DNA of 21,726 bases from AC-32 sp046726435 (lineage in GTDB: Bacteria > Actinomycetota > Thermoleophilia > Gaiellales > Gaiellaceae). The notes under the pieces are model-generated. The model was not told the origin of the DNA. It did not search any database and saw nothing but the letters and a program-made list of their open reading frames with translations. The DNA is taken from positions 1-21,726 of the forward strand of contig JBKPAM010000032.1 in assembly GCA_046726435.1 (NCBI GenBank), written 5' to 3'. Shown here in pieces: positions 5,838-12,732 of this stretch. Position 1 is the first letter of the stretch, and each line of letters starts with the position of its first letter. Made by a program: the position numbers and the translations under genes.

Positions 5838-6663
5838 GAAACGCCGCGGCCTCGGCAAGGGCCTGGAGCTGCTCGTCGGCGGCCCCGGCAAGCCCGAGCT
5901 CGCGCACCTTCCGGTCGAGACGATCCACCCCAACCCGCGCCAGCCCCGGAAGCGCTTCGACCACGAGTCCACGACCGCGCTCGCCGACTCGATCCGCGCC
6001 CAAGGTCTTGTCCAGCCCATTGTCGTGCGGCCGAGGAGCGCAGGCGGGTTCGAGCTGATTGCGGGCGAGCGGCGCTGGCGAGCCGCGCGCGAGGCTCGAC
6101 TTCCCACCGTCCCGGCGCTCGTGCGAGAGGTCGACGACCGCGACACGCTGCTCCTGAGCCTGGTCGAGAACGTCGCCCGCGAGGAGCTCTCGCCGGTCGA
6201 GGAGGCTCGGGCGTACGCGCTGCTGCTCGACGAATTCGAGCTCTCGCTGGGGGAGCTCGCCGAGCGGGTGGGCAAGGCGAAGCCGACCGTCTCGAACCGG
6301 CTCCGCCTGCTGGAGCTTCCGGACGACGTGCTCGCCCTCGTCGAGCGCGGCGATCTGAGCGAGGGGCACGCGAGGGCCGTGCTCGCAGTGCCCGATCACG
6401 AGGGCCGCCGCCGGCTCGCCCGCCAGATCGTCCGCCGAGGCATGTCGGTGCGGGCCGCGGAGCGCGCGGCGCGTTGGGCCGGCGCGAGGACGAAGCCGCG
6501 CAAGGTCCCGAGGGTCGACCCCGCACTCGCCGAGCGGGTCCGGAAGGCAGCGGAGCGGGCCACGGGCTTTCCCGCCCGCATCGTCACCGGGCGGCTCGAG
6601 ATTGCCTTCGCCGACGAAACGGAGCTCGCGGAGCTCGCGGAAGCTCTCGAGCGCGTCGCCTGA
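5821..6663 (+). CDS. parB: Chromosome partitioning protein ParB (Spo0J), CTPase and parS-binding
   Basis: ParB loads on parS sites as a CTP-dependent sliding clamp and recruits ParA. The 280-residue product starts at TTG 5821 inside the parA end, with GATGGAGC just upstream. It opens MSAVPKKRRGLGKGLELLVG, the usual ParA-interacting N-terminus. The ParB/Srx domain contains IHPNPRQPRKRFD and the CTP-binding GERRWRA motif (about 82-88). The helix-turn-helix lies at about 153-180 (LSLGELAERVGKAKPTVSNRLRLL). A C-terminal dimerisation domain follows an arginine-rich linker. I did not find a full-consensus parS in the window; partial matches lie near the origin. Confidence 0.96.
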   Translation: MSAVPKKRRGLGKGLELLVGGPGKPELAHLPVETIHPNPRQPRKRFDHESTTALADSIRAQGLVQPIVVRPRSAGGFELIAGERRWRAAREARLPTVPALVREVDDRDTLLLSLVENVAREELSPVEEARAYALLLDEFELSLGELAERVGKAKPTVSNRLRLLELPDDVLALVERGDLSEGHARAVLAVPDHEGRRRLARQIVRRGMSVRAAERAARWAGARTKPRKVPRVDPALAERVRKAAERATGFPARIVTGRLEIAFADETELAELAEALERVA

Positions 6664-6710
6664 GGGAGCCCCCGTAACCGTGAGCGGCCGCGGCCCGTTG
6701 ACTCAGTGCC

Positions 6711-6959
6711 ATGCTCCAGATCTGGCACCAAAACCTCGAGTCATTCGAGGCGATCAAGCAGGACGACGCCACTCGTAGCCTCGTCCTGCGGATGTCCGCC
6801 CTCTCGCAGGCCGGCAAGCTGGGCCCGTTCCTCGTCGAGCTGGCGCACGACGCCGAGCTCGACGAGCTGACGAAAGGGACGCTGGCCGAGATCGCGCAGG
6901 ACCCGAACTTCCTGCTCGCCGTCGAGGACTACCTCCACCGCACCGAAGTCGCCCACTGA
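6711..6959 (+). CDS. Hypothetical protein (82 aa), probably helical
   Basis: I do not recognise this family. The product begins MLQIWHQNLESFEAIKQDDA and is rich in Leu, Ala, Glu and Asp. It has predicted-helix character throughout (SALSQAGKLGPFLVELAH, LTKGTLAEIAQDPNFLLAVE). It has no signal peptide, membrane segment or cysteine, so it is likely a small cytoplasmic acidic protein. The ATG at 6711 lies 47 bases after parB, with no clear ribosome-binding site. A TTGACT hexamer at 6698-6703 is too close to be its -35. GC-rich third positions support real coding. It is followed by an inverted repeat and then the gene at 7002. Confidence 0.72.
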   Translation: MLQIWHQNLESFEAIKQDDATRSLVLRMSALSQAGKLGPFLVELAHDAELDELTKGTLAEIAQDPNFLLAVEDYLHRTEVAH

Positions 6960-6974
6960 CCCCCGCTTGGCGCC

Positions 6975-6994
6975 GGATCGCGTCGCTGCGATCC
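6975..6994. repeat. Perfect 7-bp inverted repeat between the 82-aa gene and the EEP gene
   Basis: GGATCGC (6975-6981) and GCGATCC (6988-6994) flank a 6-base loop, just ahead of the GTG at 7002. There is no following T run, so it is not a typical terminator. It could affect translation of the downstream gene or be an operator. Confidence 0.3.
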
Positions 6995-7001
6995 TGAGCA
7001 G

Positions 7002-7967
7002 GTGCCGCCGTTTCCGAAGCCGCGTTTCGACTACACCTACGACCTCGACCACGAGCTAGCCGCCCTCCGAACGTACCGGCGCGAGAGGCCCGGCCGGCAG
7101 ATCCCGCGCAAGGCGCGCGACCGCTTACTCGTCGGGACGTGGAACATCGCGAACCTCGGCGTCCAGGACCGTCTCGACGACGACTACGCGCTGATGGCCG
7201 AGATCGTGAGCTGGTTCGACCTGGTCGCTGTCCAGGAAGTCAACGACGACCTGCGTGGGATCGAGGCGATCCACTTTCGGCTGCCGTCCCGCTACGACCT
7301 GCTCTTCTCGGATGCCTCGGGCAACCTGGAGCGGCAGGCATTCCTCTACGACGCGCGCAAGGTCTCGCGGCTGCAAGAGGTCGGCCGGCTCTCGATCCCG
7401 CCGAGCCAGCTGACGCGGATCAGGATGCCGGGAACAGCGACGCCGTTCACAGGCTTCGACCGCGGCCCGTACCTCGCCAGCTTCGGCGCCGGCTCGTTCC
7501 GTTTCTCGCTGCTGAACGTGCACCTGTTCTACGGCTCGGACGACCCGGTCGACCTCGACCGGCGCACGCTGGAGACCTTCGCCGTCGCCTGGTGGGCCGA
7601 CAGGAGGAACCGCGACGCGCACTCGTACGTGCCGGACATCGTCCCACTCGGGGATTTCAACCTCCCGAAGGCCGCGCCCGGCGACCGGATCTTGGACGCG
7701 CTCGTCTCACTCGGCCTCGAGGTGCCACCGCACAGCTCGCAGATCGGCTCCGCGATCGCCTCCGACAGCTACTACGACCAGATCGCCTTCTTCCCAGGGG
7801 TCACCCAGGCGCGCTTCACCGGCGCGAGCAACGTCTTCGACTTCGATGGCGCACTGTTCCGGGACCTCTGGAACGACCCGCAACGCACGCCGAAGCAGTT
7901 CCTCGGTTACACGCGCTACCACATCTCGGATCACCGGCCGCTGTGGGCGGAGTTCAAGACCGAGTAG
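7002..7967 (+). CDS. Endonuclease/exonuclease/phosphatase (EEP) family protein
   Basis: The 321-residue product carries the complete active-site set of the DNase I-like EEP fold, which hydrolyses phosphodiester or phosphomonoester bonds using a divalent metal. The motifs are GTWNIANLG (about 45-53), VAVQEVN with the metal-ligating Glu at about 79, LLNVHLFYG (about 170-178), PLGDFNLP (about 215-222), YDQIAFFPG and ISDHRPLWAEF with the catalytic Asp-His pair at about 310-311. It lacks a signal peptide, so it is probably cytoplasmic. The substrate cannot be read from the sequence; nuclease is most likely, phosphatase possible. The start is GTG 7002. Its TAG stop overlaps the GTG of the following acetyltransferase (TAGTG at 7965-7969), so they are probably co-translated. 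Confidence 0.9.
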   Translation: MPPFPKPRFDYTYDLDHELAALRTYRRERPGRQIPRKARDRLLVGTWNIANLGVQDRLDDDYALMAEIVSWFDLVAVQEVNDDLRGIEAIHFRLPSRYDLLFSDASGNLERQAFLYDARKVSRLQEVGRLSIPPSQLTRIRMPGTATPFTGFDRGPYLASFGAGSFRFSLLNVHLFYGSDDPVDLDRRTLETFAVAWWADRRNRDAHSYVPDIVPLGDFNLPKAAPGDRILDALVSLGLEVPPHSSQIGSAIASDSYYDQIAFFPGVTQARFTGASNVFDFDGALFRDLWNDPQRTPKQFLGYTRYHISDHRPLWAEFKTE

Positions 7968-8413
7968 TGATCCGGAACGCCCGCCCGGACGAGGGCGAGC
8001 GCCTACGCGAGATCGCGATCGCCTCGAAAAGCCACTGGGGCTACGACGAGTCCCAGGTGCGGACGTGGGCGGCGCAGGGCGACTTCTCGGCCGGGGGCCT
8101 CGCCAGGAAGCATTTCCTCGTGGCGGAAGCCGGCGGCCAGGCGGTCGGCTTCGCGTCGTTGATCCCGCGCGCGGATGCGTGCGTCCTGGACGACCTGTGG
8201 CTCGAGCCCGCCTGGATCGGCTACGGCCTCGGGTCGAAGCTCTTCGAGGCCAGCGCGGAACGCGCAAGGCAGCTTGGCGCGAAACGCCTCGAGTGGGAAG
8301 CGGAACCGAACGCGGTCGGGTTCTACGAAAAGATGGGCGGCCGCTACCTCCGCGACAGCGAGCCAACCGAGTTCGGCCGCGTCATTCCGGTGATGGAAGT
8401 CGACCTGAACTAG
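7967..8413 (+). CDS. GNAT-family N-acetyltransferase
   Basis: The 148-residue product transfers an acetyl group from acetyl-CoA to an unknown amine. It begins IRNARPDEGERLREIAIASK, the usual GNAT N-terminus. Strand 4 reads ACVLDDLWLEPAWIG and the acetyl-CoA pyrophosphate-binding loop reads GYGLGSKLFEAS (about 85-96). The C-terminal motif is NAVGFYEKMGGRYL (about 115-128). The GTG start at 7967 shares its first base with the stop of the upstream gene, giving a bicistronic unit. No membrane segment is present. The pairing with an EEP enzyme does not identify the substrate. Confidence 0.9.
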   Translation: MIRNARPDEGERLREIAIASKSHWGYDESQVRTWAAQGDFSAGGLARKHFLVAEAGGQAVGFASLIPRADACVLDDLWLEPAWIGYGLGSKLFEASAERARQLGAKRLEWEAEPNAVGFYEKMGGRYLRDSEPTEFGRVIPVMEVDLN

Positions 8414-8476
8414 GCCCTCCGCCACCGCGGCCGACATGTGCGGACGCGGCCAACGAACGCAATCGGAGAGCCGTGA

Positions 8477-8550
8477 TGGGCGATCGTGGATTCGAACCAC
8501 GGACCTCCGCCTTATCAGAGCGGCGCTCTAACCAACTGAGCTAATCGCCC
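8477..8550 (-). tRNA. tRNA-Ile (anticodon GAT)
   Basis: The minus strand folds into a standard cloverleaf. The acceptor arm GGGCGAT pairs with ATCGCCC and the D arm GCTC pairs with GAGC. The anticodon arm is CCGCT-CTGATAA-GGCGG with anticodon GAT at 8514-8516. The T arm CGTGG-TTCGAAT-CCACG carries the invariant TTCGA, and the discriminator is A at 8477. CCA is not encoded. A TAGACT hexamer at 8561-8566 on the minus strand, 10 bases upstream of the mature 5' end, could be its -10 element, though no good -35 is evident. Confidence 0.96.
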
Positions 8551-8631
8551 GGGGCGGATCAGTCTAGCCACCCCACTCAAGGGATGTGGACCGCCCGCAG
8601 GCTGCCGATAGCGGTCAAACCACCTGCGGCT

Positions 8632-8817
8632 ATGAAGATCGGCGACCTCGTCCTCTACCAGCGTCGGAGCTACTACCTCCGAGGCTCCGATCCCATGAGC
8701 GTGCCCAACCGGCAGGCGTTCCTCCAGGACCCCTCGACCGGCGAGGAGCTGATGGTGCCCGCCGGCGAGATCGTGCCCGACCCCTCGGGCGAGGGAGCCT
8801 GTCTCAAGGAAGAATGA
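8632..8817 (+). CDS. Hypothetical protein (61 aa), small beta-rich protein
   Basis: I do not recognise this product. From ATG 8632 it reads MKIGDLVLYQRRSYYLRGSD and ends ACLKEE. Alternating hydrophobic residues and a GDLVLY opening suggest a small beta barrel of the SH3/Tudor kind, which is inference. The frame stays open back to an ATG at 8584, but that extension lacks family-like features and runs close to the tRNA promoter region. It is followed 43 bases later by the DUF151 gene on the same strand. Third positions are GC-rich, as in neighbouring genes, which supports coding. Confidence 0.65.
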   Translation: MKIGDLVLYQRRSYYLRGSDPMSVPNRQAFLQDPSTGEELMVPAGEIVPDPSGEGACLKEE

Positions 8818-8833
8818 CTGGGTACCCTCTGGC

Positions 8834-8839
8834 TATGAT
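8834..8839 (+). promoter_or_regulatory. Candidate -10 element (TATGAT) for the DUF151 gene
   Basis: TATGAT matches the -10 consensus at five of six positions and lies 21 bases before the ATG at 8861, predicting a short 5' leader. The matching -35 region (around 8811-8819, AATGACT) is weak. Confidence 0.35.
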
Positions 8840-8860
8840 CGAAGACGGGTACGAGGCCTG

Positions 8861-9358
8861 ATGCACGAGATGGTTATCTACGGCGTGAGCTTCGATCTCG
8901 TCGGCAAGCAGCCGATCGTGTTGCTCAAGACTGCCGACGGAAACAAGTTCCTCCCGATCTGGATCGGCCATCCCGAGGCGGCGGCGATCCTGATGAAGCT
9001 CCAGGGCGCCACGACGCCGCGCCCGATGACGCACGATCTCGTCACCGACATGCTCGGCCAGCTCGACGCGCAGGTGGTTCGCATCACGGTGACCGAGCTG
9101 AAGGAGAACACCTTCTACGCGAGCATCACGGTGCAGCAGAACGGCTCCGAGATCGAGATCGACTCGCGACCGTCGGACGCGATCGCCCTCGCGGTGCGTG
9201 CCGAGGCCCCGATCTTCGCGGCCGAAGAGGTGATCGAGGAGTCGGCGATCGAGTTCGAGGGTGAGGACGTGAACGAGGAGGAGATCGTCTCCGAGTTCAA
9301 GCAGTTCCTCGACCAGGTGACTCCGGACGAGTTCGCCGAGGCCGGCGAGGAGGACTAG
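8861..9358 (+). CDS. Bifunctional nuclease family protein (DUF151)
   Basis: The 165-residue product matches the DUF151 family, some plant members of which are reported to have DNase and RNase activity. Visible hallmarks are an N-terminal MVIYGVSFDLVGKQPIVLLK strand pair and FLPIWIGHPEAAAILMKLQG. RPMTHDLVTDMLGQL and SRPSDAIALAVRAEAPIFAAEEV follow. The C-terminal 40 residues are very acidic (EFEGEDVNEEEI and the terminal EAGEED). The start is ATG 8861, with ACGAGG 6-7 bases upstream. The stop lies in a CTAG tetranucleotide shared with the convergent chorismate mutase gene. In other actinobacteria this family often neighbours MerR regulators, but none is present here. Confidence 0.9.
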   Translation: MHEMVIYGVSFDLVGKQPIVLLKTADGNKFLPIWIGHPEAAAILMKLQGATTPRPMTHDLVTDMLGQLDAQVVRITVTELKENTFYASITVQQNGSEIEIDSRPSDAIALAVRAEAPIFAAEEVIEESAIEFEGEDVNEEEIVSEFKQFLDQVTPDEFAEAGEED

Positions 9359-9639
9359 CTTCCTTCGGCCCGGTCGACCTCGCGCTTGGTGAGGTCGAGG
9401 ATCTCCTCGAAGATCTCCTTCAGGCCTTCCGGCGAGAGCGGGCCGCGGTTGGCGCGGGCGAGGTACTGGAGCATCCACTCCTCGCGGTCGGGGTCGACGA
9501 ACGAGAGCCCGCGGGACTCCTTGTAGCCCTTCAGGTGGGCGACGAGCTTCAGCCGGGCGTTGATCGCCTCGACGATCGCACGGTCGTTGTCGGAGATCTG
9601 TTCCCGCAGCTGGCGGATGAGTGGGTCGTTCGCGCTCAT
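9355..9639 (-). CDS. Chorismate mutase, AroQ type (stand-alone)
   Basis: Chorismate mutase converts chorismate to prephenate on the route to Phe and Tyr. The 94-residue all-helical product fits the AroQ domain, and its active-site residues fall one position after their E. coli P-protein counterparts: R12 (LREQI), R29 (NARLKLV), K40 (GYKESRG), R52 and E53 (DPDREEW). The final helices read LKEIFEEILDLTKREVD. There is no signal peptide, so it is cytoplasmic. The ATG at 9639 overlaps the stop of the upstream prcB-like gene (ATGA), and GGGGAGG lies just upstream. A longer frame exists but only shadows that gene. It is the last gene of a minus-strand operon that otherwise encodes envelope proteins. 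Confidence 0.88.
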   Translation of the reverse strand: MSANDPLIRQLREQISDNDRAIVEAINARLKLVAHLKGYKESRGLSFVDPDREEWMLQYLARANRGPLSPEGLKEIFEEILDLTKREVDRAEGS

Positions 9640-10073
9640 GGCCTCCCCTGCAGCTTTACCGACACGCGCTTGTCGCTGCGGCGTATGACGAGCGCGCGGT
9701 ACGGATAGGTGATCCGGGCGGTGACCGGTTCGCCGAGCGACGGGGTGCGTTCGTGGGCGTAGACGTCGATCCCGCTGCGCCGCTCGACCACCCGCCGAAT
9801 GCGAAGCGAGTAGCCCGTGCTCGAGCGCGGGCCGAGGGCGATCACGACCACCTCGTCGCGATTCCAGTCGACCGGAGGCGGCTCCGGGGCGCGGCCGGGC
9901 ATCGTCGCGTCGAGCAGCCGCTCGAAGGCGGCGCGCGAGCGGTAGACGGCCGTGGCCTTGCGCGTGAACTCGACCGTGCCGAGCTCCGGGGTCAGGTCGC
10001 GCCAGGCGACCCGGTGCTCGTCGCCCTCGGCCCACCAGTGCGAGTACGCAAGCCAGCCGGCTGCCGCGAGCAC
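9636..10073 (-). CDS. PrcB-like protein with N-terminal membrane anchor
   Basis: The 145-residue product begins with a short hydrophobic segment (MLAAAGWLAYSHWW), and the mature part is likely outside the membrane. The C-terminal half resembles the PrcB_C domain: VVVIALGPRSSTGYSLRIRRV, then IDVYAHERTPSLGEPVTARI and TYPYRALVIRR. In treponemes PrcB is part of a protease complex; its role here is unknown. The start is GTG 10073. The hydrophobic character continues upstream in the same frame (AVALAVVV) back to a TGA at 10131-10133, with no other start codon, so the signal segment may be incompletely captured. It lies 22 bases after the L,D-transpeptidase gene and overlaps the chorismate mutase gene by 4 bases. 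Confidence 0.72.
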   Translation of the reverse strand: MLAAAGWLAYSHWWAEGDEHRVAWRDLTPELGTVEFTRKATAVYRSRAAFERLLDATMPGRAPEPPPVDWNRDEVVVIALGPRSSTGYSLRIRRVVERRSGIDVYAHERTPSLGEPVTARITYPYRALVIRRSDKRVSVKLQGRP

Positions 10074-10095
10074 GACTACGGCTAGCGCGACCGCC

Positions 10096-11439
10096 CTACC
10101 AGTGGATGTAAACCGTGGTGCCGTAGTCGATCAGCGAGTAGATCCGCTGCGCGACCCAGAGCGGGATCCGGACGCAGCCGTGGCTCGCAGGGTAGGGCGG
10201 GACGCTGTGGTAGCCGTGGATCGCGAACGCGCCGACGAAGAACGACGAGTAGTACATCTGCTTCGCGTTGTAGCCGGGAACCTTGCTGTAGACGTGCCAG
10301 ACGCCGAGCGGCGTGTTCCCGGTCGCGCCGGTGGAGACGGGCACGACCAGCACGACCTTGCCATCGCGGACGAGGAAGAGCACCTGGCGGCCCTTGCTGA
10401 CCTCGACGTGGTCGCCGGGATAGCGCGCCTTCGGGACTTGCGCTTGCTGGAGTTCGCGCCAGAACCGCGCGTCCACGGTGCCCGTTCGCGGCAGGCCGTG
10501 GAGCTTCTGGAACGCGATCACCGCGTCGACGTCGTCCCAGCCGTAGCGGCCGTCGACTCGGCTCAGCGCAAAGTGCAGCTCCTGCATCCGCCGGTCGAGC
10601 TCGTAGGCGCTGGTGCCCGCTGAGCCGACGCGGAGCGACGGCCGGAAGACGATTCGCTCGAGGGTGCGGCGCACGGCGACGTAGCCCGCCGCCGGCCGGA
10701 GCGCTACCTGGATCCGATAGGCCCCAGCTTCCACGGTGGCGAGCCGGATGCGCGCCTCTCCTCGAAACGTCCGCGTCGCGACGAGCTGCGTGCCGCGGCG
10801 GATCTGCGCCGTGAGCGTGCCGGCGGCGGCCGGCCGCGAGCGGATGAGCAGCGAAAGCGGAAGGCCGGCCTGGCCGGAGCCATGGAAGGCCGTGTCCAGT
10901 CCGGGCCGCACCGCGAGCACAACCTGATTCGACACCGCAGCCCCAGAGCGGACCGTGTAGCGCGCGTCGGGCGTGCCCACCCGCCCGCGCACGACAAAGC
11001 TTCCGCGCCGCCCGGTTCGTGCGAGTGCGATGCGGCGGTCGCCGCGGAAGAGCCTGACGCGCACTCCCTTCTGTGCGGGCACGAGCCGTCCGTGAAAGCC
11101 GAGCAGCTGTCCGTAGCGGCCGACCTTCGGTGCCCTGAGCGTTAGGCCCGCCGCTGTCACGCGGGCCGTCGCCCGCGAGGTCTCTCCCAGCCCGTCGGTG
11201 GCGGTGACCCGGGCCGTGAACCTGCCGGCGGCGTAGGTGTGCTGCACGACCGGGCCGTCGGCGCTCGTGCCGTCGCCGAGGTCCCAGTGGTACGTGGCGG
11301 CGCTCCCGCCCGCGGTGAGCGTCACCCGCAGCGGAGCCGCGCCGGTCGACGGGGTCGCGTGAGCCGTGACGGTGGGAGGTGACGCGTGCGCCGCGGGAGC
11401 GAGCACCAAAGCCCCGAGGAAGACCGCTGCGCCCCGCAC
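10096..11439 (-). CDS. Secreted L,D-transpeptidase with PKD and peptidoglycan-binding domains
   Basis: L,D-transpeptidases form 3-3 cross-links in peptidoglycan or attach proteins to it. From GTG 11439 the product is 447 residues. It has a signal peptide (RGAAVFLGALVLAPAAHAS), then a PKD-like domain (YHWDLGDGTSADGPVVQHTY). Beta-rich repeats follow, then a peptidoglycan-binding helical unit (DGRYGWDDVDAVIAFQKLHG) and a C-terminal YkuD catalytic domain. The active site is intact: AIHGYH and SHGCVR with nucleophile Cys at about 422. The GTG follows the upstream stop by 19 bases without a convincing ribosome-binding site. The frame is open further, but the extra residues overlap the protease gene. 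It fits functionally with the class A penicillin-binding protein at 16170. Confidence 0.9.
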   Translation of the reverse strand: MRGAAVFLGALVLAPAAHASPPTVTAHATPSTGAAPLRVTLTAGGSAATYHWDLGDGTSADGPVVQHTYAAGRFTARVTATDGLGETSRATARVTAAGLTLRAPKVGRYGQLLGFHGRLVPAQKGVRVRLFRGDRRIALARTGRRGSFVVRGRVGTPDARYTVRSGAAVSNQVVLAVRPGLDTAFHGSGQAGLPLSLLIRSRPAAAGTLTAQIRRGTQLVATRTFRGEARIRLATVEAGAYRIQVALRPAAGYVAVRRTLERIVFRPSLRVGSAGTSAYELDRRMQELHFALSRVDGRYGWDDVDAVIAFQKLHGLPRTGTVDARFWRELQQAQVPKARYPGDHVEVSKGRQVLFLVRDGKVVLVVPVSTGATGNTPLGVWHVYSKVPGYNAKQMYYSSFFVGAFAIHGYHSVPPYPASHGCVRIPLWVAQRIYSLIDYGTTVYIHW

Positions 11440-11458
11440 TGCTACGAGCTTAGACGAG

Positions 11459-12106
11459 CTATCGGGCGAAGGCGTCCACGAGAGCGAGCGCATTGAAGCT
11501 CGCGTGCAGCAGCATTCCCGGGTAGACGCTACCGGTTTGCATGCGAACGACGGCGACGGCAAGCCCGAAGAGAAACAGCGCCGGAAACCCCTCCACGAGG
11601 CCATGGTCGGCCGCGAACGCGAGCGCGGTCCCGATGATCGCCGCGAGGTTCCCGAACGGGGCGATAAGCGCAAAGCCGACGCCGCGGTAGGTCAGCTCCT
11701 CTACGAGCGGAGCGGCGAGCACGACCACCGCTGCGTTGAGCGCGAACGGCACCGCCTTGCTCGGCTCCCAGTGGTTCGGCTCGAGCCCCTGCTCCTGAGT
11801 GCCGTGCAGGACCGACTCGAGCGCGATCTCGGCCACGAGGAGCGCGATCAGCGTCGCGAGGGTGAAGCCGAGCGCCGGCCCCCACGACCTCGGTGCCTGC
11901 AGACCGATCTCCCGCCGCGAGAGACCTCGCGCGATCAAGAGCAGGATCGCCAGCGTGAGCGCGTAGAAGACGACGCCGCTGATCGCCGTGTCGTAGCGGT
12001 AGAGCGTGTCCGGAGGCGGCTTGCCGGAGGTGAACCGGCTCGCGTAGTTGAGTGCTGCAAGCGAGCCGACCAGCGCGAGCCAGCCGGCGAGCTTCCCGGC
12101 TCTCAC
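11459..12106 (-). CDS. CPBP family intramembrane glutamic endopeptidase
   Basis: The 215-residue product is a polytopic membrane protein with all three CPBP (Abi/Rce1-like) motifs: EELTYRG (Glu 136-137 and Arg 141), FAADH (Phe 164 to His 168) and HASFN (His 201 to Asn 205). Family members cleave prenylated or membrane proteins, and some give bacteriocin self-immunity. The substrate here is unknown. At least four or five hydrophobic segments are visible (for example GVVFYALTLAILLLIA and GFTLATLIALLVAEIAL). The GTG start at 12106 overlaps the HAD gene stop (GTGA), placing it inside the seven-gene minus-strand operon. Confidence 0.9.
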   Translation of the reverse strand: MRAGKLAGWLALVGSLAALNYASRFTSGKPPPDTLYRYDTAISGVVFYALTLAILLLIARGLSRREIGLQAPRSWGPALGFTLATLIALLVAEIALESVLHGTQEQGLEPNHWEPSKAVPFALNAAVVVLAAPLVEELTYRGVGFALIAPFGNLAAIIGTALAFAADHGLVEGFPALFLFGLAVAVVRMQTGSVYPGMLLHASFNALALVDAFAR

Positions 12107-12732
12107 GCGAGCGCCTCGACTGCCGCGGGCAGCGGAGCCGCCGCGAAGTTCATGCCCGCCGCCCGCGCCCCCGCCTCGTCGGCGTCGCTGTCGCCGACGT
12201 GCAGTGCCCGCTCGGGGTGGACGTGCAGCAAATCGAGGGCGCGCCGGAACACGGCGGGCTCCGGCTTCGGCGCGCCGGCCTGCGCAGAGGTGACGACGAC
12301 CAGGTCGTCGAGGCCGAGCCCGCGCAGCCCCCCCGGCAGCTCGAAGTCCCAGTTCGAGACCACCGCCAGGGCCAGCCCTCGTCGCCGGAGCGCGTGCAGT
12401 GCGGCGGCCGCTCCCGGCAGCAGCTCGAAGCGCATCGCGGCGACGAAGCCCTCCACGAACGCCTCCGGCTCGAGGTCCGGCACGGAGAGGTCGCCGAGGA
12501 TGATCGCCACGCAGTCGCGGCGTAGCCGGTGGAGGCTCTGGTCGTCGCGCCCCTCGAACGAGTGCTTCCGGTAGTACGCAACCTCCTTCGCAAACGCGCG
12601 GGCGACGGCCTCGGCGTCGCGTTCTACGCCGAGCGCGCGCAGGCCGCTCTGGAGCTTCGGCACGGGGTCGGCGAGCCCGACGAGGGTGCCGTACGCGTCG
12701 AGCGTCACCGCGTCGAGATCAGTGAAACGCAT
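12103..12732 (-). CDS. HAD superfamily hydrolase (DxYGT subtype)
   Basis: The 209-residue cytoplasmic protein has the four HAD motifs: TLDAYGTLVG with nucleophile Asp 12, VVSNWDF (Ser of motif II), the lysine in GAPKPEPAVF, and HVGDSDADEAGA (acidic motif IV). The second Asp of the usual DxD motif is Tyr (DAYGT). That is the pattern of haloacid dehalogenases and of HDHD3-like relatives rather than of classical phosphatases. The cap is helical, inserted after motif I. The substrate is not inferable. Its ATG at 12732 overlaps the end of the binding-protein gene by 14 bases and its stop overlaps the CPBP start. Confidence 0.88.
   Translation of the reverse strand: MRFTDLDAVTLDAYGTLVGLADPVPKLQSGLRALGVERDAEAVARAFAKEVAYYRKHSFEGRDDQSLHRLRRDCVAIILGDLSVPDLEPEAFVEGFVAAMRFELLPGAAAALHALRRRGLALAVVSNWDFELPGGLRGLGLDDLVVVTSAQAGAPKPEPAVFRRALDLLHVHPERALHVGDSDADEAGARAAGMNFAAAPLPAAVEALA

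Noticed and set aside
4953..6275. A 440-residue minus-strand open frame opposite parA and parB
   Set aside because: ParA and ParB on the plus strand are unmistakable. The opposite frame is Ser/Arg-rich with no motif.
8414..8476. Possible gene or terminator between the GNAT gene and the tRNA
   Set aside because: The 63 bases show no frame with gene-like composition and no hairpin with a T run.
9640..10035. Longer chorismate mutase starting at 10035
   Set aside because: The extra residues are a frame shadow of the PrcB-like gene. The ATG at 9639 gives an exact AroQ domain with a good ribosome-binding site.
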